Source: an uncultured Lachnospiraceae bacterium (GTDB lineage Bacteria > Bacillota > Clostridia > Lachnospirales > Lachnospiraceae). From it: a DNA stretch of 46,397 nt. Made by a program: the position numbers and the translations under genes. The notes beneath the pieces are model-generated. The model searched no databases. It was not told where the DNA came from and was given only the letters and a program-made list of their open reading frames with translations. Positions 41,065 through 46,397 of the stretch are shown one piece after another (position 1 is the first letter of the stretch; every line of letters begins with the position of its first letter). The stretch lies in assembly GCA_947037115.1 (NCBI GenBank), contig CAMQTN010000013.1, positions 1 to 46,397 of the forward strand, written 5' to 3'.

Positions 41065-42012
41065 ATGAAAACAAAAGTCTTTATAGATGGCAGCGAAGGA
41101 ACAACAGGATTAAGAATTAATGAAAGATTTCAAAAACGTGATGATATAGAGTTGTTACATATTGATCCTGATTTGAGAAAAAACCCGGAAGAAAGAAAGA
41201 AAATGATCAATGCGTCGGATATTACTTTTTTATGCTTGCCGGACGAGGCGGCGAAGGAATCCGTTGCATTAGTAGAAAATGAAAATGTGGTAATAATCGA
41301 CGCATCCACCGCGCATCGGACAGAAGAGGGATGGGCGTATGGATTTCCGGAACTGTCCAATAAACACAGAGAAAGTATTAAAAATGGAAAAAGAATTGCG
41401 GTTCCGGGATGTTATGCCACGGGCTTTATCTCCCTGGTGTATCCGCTGATAACAGGAGGGATTCTTCCGAAAGATTATCCCATAAGCAGTTTTGCAATTT
41501 CGGGATATAGCGGAGCCGGTAAGAGAACAATAGCAGCTTATGAGTGCCAGAACAGGCCGAAAGAATTATCATCAGGAAGAGAATACGCATTGACGCAGCA
41601 GCACAAGCACCTGAAAGAAATGAAAAAAATCACAGGGCTTGAACGTACGCCATTGTTTTCACCGATTATTGACGACTATTATAGCGGCATGGTGGTTTCC
41701 GTACAATTGTATGCGGATATGCTGGTAAAGAAGGAAATGCCGGAGTCATTATTGAATTATTATGCAGAGTATTACCAAAACCAGCAATTCATTCAAGTAA
41801 GCGCGGCGGATGATGAGACGGCTGTCAGCGGATTTCTGGCAGGGAACGGGTTGTCCGGTTGGGACGGCTTAAAGATTTATGTGACAGGAAATGAAGAGCG
41901 CATCGTTATTTCTTCGCAGTTTGACAACTTGGGAAAAGGTGCGTCCGGTGCGGCAATACAATGCATGAATATTATATTGGGATGTGATGAGGAAAAAGGA
42001 TTAGATTTATAG
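41065..42012 (+). CDS. argC: N-acetyl-gamma-glutamyl-phosphate reductase, type 2
   Basis: NADPH-dependent step of arginine synthesis, reducing N-acetylglutamyl phosphate to the semialdehyde. The 315-residue length and the N-terminus VFIDGSEGTTGLRINERF fit the short type-2 (AGPR 2) group. The catalytic cysteine is in VPGCYATGF near residue 117, and SGYSGAGKR is conserved. The ribosome site is GGAAGTG. It stands alone, without argJ, argB or argD nearby, and its DNA is more A+T-rich than the flanking genes. Confidence 0.93.
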   Translation: MKTKVFIDGSEGTTGLRINERFQKRDDIELLHIDPDLRKNPEERKKMINASDITFLCLPDEAAKESVALVENENVVIIDASTAHRTEEGWAYGFPELSNKHRESIKNGKRIAVPGCYATGFISLVYPLITGGILPKDYPISSFAISGYSGAGKRTIAAYECQNRPKELSSGREYALTQQHKHLKEMKKITGLERTPLFSPIIDDYYSGMVVSVQLYADMLVKKEMPESLLNYYAEYYQNQQFIQVSAADDETAVSGFLAGNGLSGWDGLKIYVTGNEERIVISSQFDNLGKGASGAAIQCMNIILGCDEEKGLDL

Positions 42013-42063
42013 TTCATTAGTGTTTGATAAGAGTGCGATATGTTTGAAAGGTACATGTGGAAA

Positions 42064-42093
42064 CAGCAGATCAGGCGTTTGCCTAATCTGCTG
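42064..42093. terminator. Bidirectional terminator, argC / hsp20
   Basis: CAGCAGATCAGGC (42064-42076) pairs, with one mismatch, with GCCTAATCTGCTG (42081-42093) around GTTT. T-rich on the plus side, so it would end argC and possibly hsp20 from the other side. Confidence 0.75.
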
Positions 42094-42114
42094 CTTTACA
42101 TTTACAGGGAATAT

Positions 42115-42564
42115 TTACTTGACTTCAATCCGCTTTACCTCTTCTTTGGCGGCAAGTTCTTTCTTGGGGAATTTGACTTCCAGAATGCCGTTATTGTAGG
42201 AGGCGTCGATGTCGCCGGGCTCCACGTTGTTTACGCGGAAGCTCCGGGAGTAGGAGCTGTAATACCGCTCTCTGCGGATGTATTTGTTTTCGTCTTCCTC
42301 GTTTTTCTCATCCTTGTGGGAAGCGGAGATGGTCAGCAGATTATCTTTCAGGTCGATATTGATGTCGGACTTGTCAAAGCCAGGCAGCTCTGCCTGTAAA
42401 AGATAATTGTCACCCTGATCGATTACATCGGTCTTGAAGGCGTCAAAGGTTGCCAGTTCGTTGCTTCCCCAGAAGTTCTTAAAAGCATTGTCGAACATTC
42501 TGTCGAAGGGATCATCGAAAAATGAAGGTGTGTAGTTACGGTTTCTCAATGCAGGTCTTAACAT
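42115..42564 (-). CDS. Hsp20 family small heat-shock protein
   Basis: ATP-independent chaperone that binds unfolding proteins, 149 residues. The alpha-crystallin domain spans about 40-140: FKTDVIDQGDNYLLQAELPG, DINIDLKDNLLTISASHKDE and the closing YNNGILEVKFPKKE. ATG at 42564 (reverse) has AAGGAG 8 nt upstream; a GTG three codons earlier overlaps the ribosome site. No CIRCE (HrcA) operator was seen upstream. Confidence 0.93.
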   Translation of the reverse strand: MLRPALRNRNYTPSFFDDPFDRMFDNAFKNFWGSNELATFDAFKTDVIDQGDNYLLQAELPGFDKSDINIDLKDNLLTISASHKDEKNEEDENKYIRRERYYSSYSRSFRVNNVEPGDIDASYNNGILEVKFPKKELAAKEEVKRIEVK

Positions 42565-42795
42565 AGTAATCACTCCTTTTTTATGTTATGCTATCAGTAT
42601 GACCGAATAGCCGGATTCGATGCATGTCAGGCTGGGTTTTCCTGTGGAATAGGAACCTTAACGTCGAAATCCGTTATGGCACTACTGACTTGTGTTTGTT
42701 TATATATTTGTTATACATCATATAGAACAAGAAATCAATTATAGAATGATAAAGAATTTATAAAGAAATGAAGAAGAGGATGCCGTATAAGCATA

Positions 42796-42828
42796 TAAAA
42801 ACAGGGCAGACCTGATCGGTCTGCCCTG
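42796..42828 (-). terminator. Terminator of the HPr-like gene
   Basis: On the minus strand CAGGGCAGACC (42828-42818) pairs perfectly with GGTCTGCCCTG (42812-42802), followed by TTTTTA. Confidence 0.9.
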
Positions 42829-42833
42829 CATAT

Positions 42834-43061
42834 TCAACAATATATAAAGGGAGTTAACATCTCCCTGATGCTCTCGTCGTCCGAATCGTAACTGAGTCGG
42901 AGCGGTCGTGTCAGATCAAGAGCCATCACACCGAGTATAGATTTGGCGTCCACGATTCTTCGGCCTTCTCCTAAGTTGAAGCAAGAATCAATCTTATCAA
43001 TTACATTTACAAACTGCCTGATTTGATTTACATCATTGAATTTGACATCTACCTGCTGCAT
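42834..43061 (-). CDS. HPr-like protein without the active-site histidine
   Basis: A 75-residue cytoplasmic protein with the HPr fold signature VDAKSILGVMALDL (residues about 37-50), which contains the regulatory-serine position. The segment that in HPr holds the phosphorylated His15 reads NQIRQFVNVIDKI and has no histidine, so it cannot carry phosphate from enzyme I. AGGAGG upstream and a perfect terminator downstream show a stand-alone gene. Such proteins are common in Clostridia and of unknown function; a regulatory role is a guess. Confidence 0.8.
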   Translation of the reverse strand: MQQVDVKFNDVNQIRQFVNVIDKIDSCFNLGEGRRIVDAKSILGVMALDLTRPLRLSYDSDDESIREMLTPFIYC

Positions 43062-43375
43062 AATCTTGTGTCCTCCTTAATCATAATTGATGCCATGAAA
43101 AATAGATAGAAATAATGATTCATAAATCAATACCGATTAATGATTATTCCCCTTACATGCAGAATTCCCTGAAAACACATCGTTTAGTCTGTTTTTTGTA
43201 AAAGTGATTGTGAGCCTCCTTTCTTTCTCAAGATATGGTCAACTTATCGTGAGACTATGATACCCAGTGATATTTAAAAAGTAAATAGGTAAAATTTATA
43301 ATTTTTTTCCAATTTTTTTGTAAAGTATGCTGAGAATATAAGACAAAAAAATGTAAGAAAGAAAGATTTTCCTGC
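43062..43375. other. A+T-rich intergenic region, 314 bp
   Basis: No coding frame with a ribosome site and start was found on either strand. It must hold the promoter of the minus-strand HPr-like gene, but no convincing -35/-10 pair was identified. A small symmetric element, TGATT-CATA-AATCA, occurs near 43117-43130. Confidence 0.5.
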
Positions 43376-43405
43376 TTGACTTTCTTTGAAATTTGCTGAT
43401 ATAAT
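43376..43405 (+). promoter_or_regulatory. SigA promoter of the mepA-type gene
   Basis: TTGACT (43376-43381), 18-bp spacer, perfect TATAAT (43400-43405). The expected start near 43412 gives a leader of about 140 nt. Confidence 0.85.
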
Positions 43406-43436
43406 TAGTTCGCTTTAAATATGGAAGACTTGAACG

Positions 43437-43528
43437 ACACATGTAGTGCTTTGCACGTAAATCTGATTACGGGACTAAGTACCACATGTGTTTTTTATTG
43501 GCACATGTGATCTGCATGTGCCGTTTTT
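43437..43528 (+). promoter_or_regulatory. Guanidine-IV (mepA motif) riboswitch-like leader
   Basis: The leader folds into stems GTGC-TTT-GCAC, GTAA-ATCTGA-TTAC and a G-rich/ACTAAGTACC segment enclosed by ACACATGT (43437-43444) and ACATGTGT (43484-43491). The closing arm runs into TTTTTT, a terminator. A second hairpin, GGCACATG-TGATCTG-CATGTGCC (43500-43522), ends in TTTTT. CACATGTG-type arms recur, so alternative pairings are possible. The guanidine-IV class is known from leaders of MepA-type MATE exporters in Clostridia, which matches this gene. The assignment rests on gene type and memory of the motif, not on a covariance search. Confidence 0.7.
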
Positions 43529-43551
43529 GTTTCTCAAAAAAGGAGGAAATT

Positions 43552-44931
43552 ATGGAAACAAACAATTACTTAGGAACAGAGAAGATAGGGAAACTTCTCA
43601 TGAAATTTTGTATTCCCTGTATTGCGTCTCTCATTATATCATGTCTTTACAACATCGTTGATCAGATTTTTGTCGGCAATGGCGTCGGGTATTTGGGAAA
43701 TGCAGCGACGGGGGTGATTTTCCCGATCACCGTAATTGGCTGGGGAATGTCGCTGTTTTTCGGTGATGGCGCGGCAGCTTATCTGAGTGTCGCCCTTGGA
43801 AAGAATGATACGGAGACAATCCACCGGGGTGTTGGAAACAGCATTCTATTTTCGTTTCTTTCAGGTGCAGTAATAATTCTGATCAGTTACTTATGGGGAG
43901 ATGGGCTGCTTTGCTTAATTGGCGCAACAGACGCAACCATTTCTCTGGCGCATGATTATGGTTTCATTATCTATAGCATGATGTCGTTAGCAATGACACA
44001 GAATACATTGGCCTCTGTCATTCGTGCGGATGGAAGTCCGCGCTACGCAATGGGAGCCATGATTGTTGGCGCGTTGATTAATATTGTGGGCGATCCTGTA
44101 GCTATTTTTGTGCTTGATCTGGGAATCAAAGGAGCTGCCTATGCAACCATACTTGGACAGTTCGTCAGTTTCCTGATTTGCGCCATTTATCTTACAAAGA
44201 GTAAATCGTTTCGATTACAGGTACAAAGTTTTAAAATTAATTTCAGGCAGCTCAGGCAAATCATGGCACTTGGGGCGTCAAGCCTGTTGACACAGCTTTC
44301 AATTGTAGTCATTACGGTTGTAAATAACATCCTGCTTGTAAAATATGGCGCAGTTTCAGCTTACGGCGCAGACATTCCGCTGGCGGCCTTTGTCGTGATT
44401 ATGAAATTGTTCCAAATTGTGCTGAATATTGCAATCGGTATCGCAGCAGGGGCACAGCCCATTGTGGGATACAATTACGGTGCAGGAAATTATAACCGCG
44501 TTCGCGAACTCTTAAAAGAAATTATCAAATGGACGGCTATTGTAGGCATTATATGTATGTTTCTTTTTGAAGTATTCCCAGCGGCTTTCATCCGGCTTTT
44601 TGGATCAGACGGAGATTTGTATATGGAGTTTGCCGTCCGCTGTCTCAGAATATACTTGCTGCTAATCCTGTTTACCTGTGTACAGAAAGTATGCGCCATT
44701 TTTTTACAATCAATTGGCCGCGCCCAGGCAGCAGCGCCCCTTGCAATTATCCGTGACTTGTTTCTGATTGCGTTTTCAATTATTGTACCCGTTCTTTTTG
44801 GAGTGACAGGTATTTTCTGGGCGGCCCCGATTGCTGATATTTTTGCAATGCTGATTACTTTGCCGGTAATGCTCCGTCTTTGGAAACAGAATTTATTTCT
44901 GACATCAACAAAAATTCCCCTGACCGACTAA
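43552..44931 (+). CDS. MATE family efflux transporter, MepA type
   Basis: A cation-driven multidrug exporter of 459 residues with 12 predicted membrane helices. The MepA-like N-terminus KLLMKFCIPCIASLIISCLY leads into NIVDQIFVGNGVGYLG. The repeated half is visible as AIGIAAGAQPIVGYNYGAGN. AGGAGG before ATG 43552 sets the start; the in-frame start at 43486 lies within the leader terminators. With a guanidine-type riboswitch ahead, it may export guanidine or guanidinium compounds. Confidence 0.9.
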   Translation: METNNYLGTEKIGKLLMKFCIPCIASLIISCLYNIVDQIFVGNGVGYLGNAATGVIFPITVIGWGMSLFFGDGAAAYLSVALGKNDTETIHRGVGNSILFSFLSGAVIILISYLWGDGLLCLIGATDATISLAHDYGFIIYSMMSLAMTQNTLASVIRADGSPRYAMGAMIVGALINIVGDPVAIFVLDLGIKGAAYATILGQFVSFLICAIYLTKSKSFRLQVQSFKINFRQLRQIMALGASSLLTQLSIVVITVVNNILLVKYGAVSAYGADIPLAAFVVIMKLFQIVLNIAIGIAAGAQPIVGYNYGAGNYNRVRELLKEIIKWTAIVGIICMFLFEVFPAAFIRLFGSDGDLYMEFAVRCLRIYLLLILFTCVQKVCAIFLQSIGRAQAAAPLAIIRDLFLIAFSIIVPVLFGVTGIFWAAPIADIFAMLITLPVMLRLWKQNLFLTSTKIPLTD

Positions 44932-44948
44932 GGGGTTTCATAAAAATA

Positions 44949-44985
44949 AGGGTATGTCGAACTGCTCCGACATACCCTGTACTTT
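44949..44985. terminator. Bidirectional terminator, mepA-type / rubredoxin
   Basis: AGGGTATGTCG (44949-44959) pairs perfectly with CGACATACCCT (44968-44978). TTTT follows on the plus strand and TATTTTTAT on the minus strand. Confidence 0.9.
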
Positions 44986-45007
44986 TAAAATTCCGACAGT
45001 CTGCTAT

Positions 45008-45181
45008 TTAATTGTAGTTATCAATGCAGGGCTGGAACATATCCTTGCTGACGCCGCACAGAGGACAGCACCAGTCAGCGGGAAGATCTTCAAATGCTGT
45101 ACCAGGCTTGATGCCGTGCTCAGGATCACCCTTCTCAGGATCATATGTATAGCCGCAGGGATTGCAAAAATATTTTTTCAT
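45008..45181 (-). CDS. Rubredoxin
   Basis: A 57-residue electron carrier with one iron held by four cysteines: C6-x2-C9 in FCNPCGYTY and C39-x2-C42 in [13 protein letters not shown], the usual rubredoxin knuckles. [20 protein letters not shown] between them is typical. AAGGAGAT precedes the ATG (45181). It lies downstream of reverse rubrerythrin and may hand electrons to it in peroxide reduction. A perfect 8-bp stem (45231-45238 with 45257-45264) in the gap may tune its expression. Confidence 0.93.
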   Translation of the reverse strand: MKKYFCNPCGYTYDPEKGDPEHGIKPGTAFEDLPADWCCPLCGVSKDMFQPCIDNYN

Positions 45182-45273
45182 AGTCTTATATCTCCTTATC
45201 TACTGTTATGATTCAGGTTATTAATATTGGTACGGGGATTCAGCTTTCAGGCGTCGTCCCCGTAGAAAACGCT

Positions 45274-45813
45274 TTAACCAAAGTATCTCTTTAAGAGGCC
45301 TTCGAAAGCCTTGCCGTGTCTAGCCTCATCGCGTGCCATCTCATGAACCGTGTCATGGATTGCGTCAAGATTAGCGGCCTTTGCGCGCTTTGCAAGGTCA
45401 AACTTGCCGGCGGTTGCACCGTTTTCAGCCTCGACTCTCATCTCCAGATTTTTCTTGGTGGAATCTGTTACCACTTCACCGAGTAATTCAGCGAATTTAG
45501 CGGCATGCTCTGCCTCTTCCCAAGCTGCCTTCTCCCAGTACAGGCCGATTTCAGGATATCCCTCTCTGTGGGCAACTCTGGCCATGGCAAGATACATACC
45601 AACTTCCGTGCACTCGCCGTTGAAGTTTGCGCGAAGGTCAGCCATGATATCCTCGCTTACACCCTTAGCCACGCCTACAACATGCTCAGCAGCCCATTCC
45701 ATAGCGCCGCTTTGTGCCGTGAATTTCTCAGCCGGTGCACCGCACTGAGGGCATTTCTCGGGTGCCGCATCTCCTTCGTGAACATAACCGCATACCTGAC
45801 ATACAAATTTCAT
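45274..45813 (-). CDS. Reverse rubrerythrin (peroxidase)
   Basis: A non-haem iron peroxidase of 179 residues with reversed domain order: an N-terminal rubredoxin-like domain (C5, C8, C21, C24 in VCQVCGY and KCPQCGAP), then a ferritin-like diiron four-helix bundle (about 40-178) with [19 protein letters not shown] and DEARHGKAF. It reduces hydrogen peroxide, or oxygen, in anaerobes. GGAGAG precedes the ATG. It lies 82 nt downstream of perR, and peroxide control by PerR is expected from what is known in Clostridia. Confidence 0.95.
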   Translation of the reverse strand: MKFVCQVCGYVHEGDAAPEKCPQCGAPAEKFTAQSGAMEWAAEHVVGVAKGVSEDIMADLRANFNGECTEVGMYLAMARVAHREGYPEIGLYWEKAAWEEAEHAAKFAELLGEVVTDSTKKNLEMRVEAENGATAGKFDLAKRAKAANLDAIHDTVHEMARDEARHGKAFEGLLKRYFG

Positions 45814-45895
45814 AGTGTGCTCTCCTTTTCTTTTTTATATTTTCCCCCTTTCGGGGGTGTTAAGCGAAAATACTGCCCAAAATAATACGGGTTTA

Positions 45896-46297
45896 TTATT
45901 CCATATTTTCAGGGGATTTATCCAGACATTCTTTGCAAACCCCGAAAAAGCAGGTATTTTGACTGTTTATTTTACCGCTAAAAATTTGCTGCGCCTTTGC
46001 AAACATTTCTTCCAGACAATCGAAATACATGTCCGTCACTGCCCCGCAGTCCGAACAGACAAAATGGCAGTGGTTCGATGTGTCAGCATCAAAATGATCA
46101 ACACCGTCTCCTACCTGTAATTTTATAATTTCGCCTCTGTCTGCCAGCAGCGTCAAGTTGCGGTAGACGGTTCCGAGACTGATATTCGGGCATTCCTGAC
46201 GAATATTTTTGTAGACGACATCGGCAGTCGGATGATCTTTACGTGTGATAAGGAAATTATGAATCATTTGCCGCTGCCGGCTGTACTTTACCGCCAT
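45896..46297 (-). CDS. perR: Fur-family peroxide regulator, PerR type
   Basis: A 133-residue metal-dependent repressor. The winged-helix domain (about 8-85) has HPTADVVYKNIR and ISLGTVYRNLTLLADRGEI. Metal-site residues of the PerR type are present: VDHFDADTSNHCHF, with the Asp of AVTDMY in place of the Fur glutamate. The structural zinc cysteines are CSDCG and CKEC. The ATG at 46297 with AAGGAGGG upstream is chosen; the GTG at 46324 lies in the ribosome site. It likely represses the adjacent rubrerythrin and rubredoxin genes and itself. Confidence 0.9.
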   Translation of the reverse strand: MAVKYSRQRQMIHNFLITRKDHPTADVVYKNIRQECPNISLGTVYRNLTLLADRGEIIKLQVGDGVDHFDADTSNHCHFVCSDCGAVTDMYFDCLEEMFAKAQQIFSGKINSQNTCFFGVCKECLDKSPENME

Positions 46298-46366
46298 GAC
46301 AGCCCTCCTTGCTCTGTCTGACACTTCTGAATCCTAAAATAGGAATCATTACTGTTTTGCAATCTT

Positions 46367-46394
46367 ATTATAACAAATGGATAGGAACTGTCAA
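46367..46394 (-). promoter_or_regulatory. perR promoter
   Basis: On the minus strand TTGACA (46394-46389), 16-bp spacer, TATAAT (46372-46367), both perfect. The -10 sits in TTATAATAAGATTGCAA, whose first half equals the PerR box half-site TTATAAT, so autoregulation is possible. The window ends 3 bp upstream of the -35. Confidence 0.8.
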
Positions 46395-46397
46395 TCC

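Noticed and set aside
42040..42399. Plus-strand open frame of 119 codons after argC
   Set aside because: It covers the argC terminator and runs antisense to hsp20, with no ribosome site.
42565..42833. CIRCE operator expected before hsp20
   Set aside because: No TTAGCACTC-N9-GAGTGCTAA or close variant is seen; GGCACTAC alone is not enough.
43437..43491. tRNA-like element or SAM/T-box leader before the MATE gene
   Set aside because: The enclosed hairpins superficially recall a cloverleaf, but there is no T-loop sequence or T-box motif; the guanidine-IV reading fits the gene better.
45350..45748. Plus-strand open frame opposite rubrerythrin
   Set aside because: Shadow of the reverse rubrerythrin gene; low-complexity Ala/Ser composition and no ribosome site.

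Overview
The window looks like a complete short contig from a spore-forming, anaerobic Firmicute of the class Clostridia, most likely a gut Lachnospiraceae member. The evidence is the sporulation cluster mazG-hup-rqcP-yabP-yabQ-divIC-spoIIE-tilS-hpt-ftsH (the conserved Firmicute order), the PerR / reverse rubrerythrin / rubredoxin oxygen-defence genes, a YesMN/Lpl-type 'Gram-positive PUL', AGGAGG ribosome sites throughout, and a MepA-type MATE gene behind a guanidine-IV-like leader. The first 41 bases are residual Nextera library adapter, not genome.

Layout. 1-2.6 kb: trmB and trxA, convergent with a CPA2 cation/proton antiporter. 2.6-12.6 kb: a plant-hemicellulose locus with a cytoplasmic GH43, a YesM/YesN two-component system, a lipoprotein binding protein with two permeases, and a GH8 exo-oligoxylanase. 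Together these read as import and intracellular trimming of (arabino)xylo-oligosaccharides. 12.7-14.7 kb: a coiled-coil protein built from 42-bp tandem repeats, a probable RelE/ParE toxin remnant, tRNA-Pro(CGG), an orphan AraC regulator and a tiny HPr-like protein. 14.8-20.3 kb: an AraC regulator, a GH127 beta-L-arabinofuranosidase and a GH3 glycosidase, probably continuing the arabinoxylan theme.

20.3-33.7 kb: housekeeping and sporulation. A small unknown protein, a CCA-adding enzyme with a TTG start, a CotS-like spore-coat kinase fold, a PEGA-domain lipoprotein, then the yabN-ftsH block. SpoIIE here lacks its whole N-terminal membrane domain, and a perfect 18-bp-arm palindrome lies between rqcP and yabP. 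33.7-34.0 kb: a promoter and terminator about 100 nt apart, flanking a candidate C-rich small RNA or attenuated leader. 34.0-36.2 kb: a GH13 neopullulanase-like enzyme.

36.2-41 kb: a surface/envelope block with a membrane-anchored transglutaminase-like protein, the broken 5' end of a CotH-like gene, an ECF sigma factor, its probable anti-sigma factor and a VWA-domain lipoprotein. 41-42 kb: an orphan type-2 argC. 42-43 kb: Hsp20 and an HPr-like protein without the phospho-histidine. 43.4-45 kb: a structured leader and MepA-type MATE exporter. 45-46.4 kb (minus strand): perR, reverse rubrerythrin, and a 57-residue rubredoxin. No insertion sequence, prophage or CRISPR array was found.

I found no clear new defence or mobile system. 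The most notable items are the candidate small RNA after ftsH, the membrane-less SpoIIE, the palindrome before yabP, the ECF/anti-sigma/VWA module with its CotH fossil, and the guanidine-IV-like switch.
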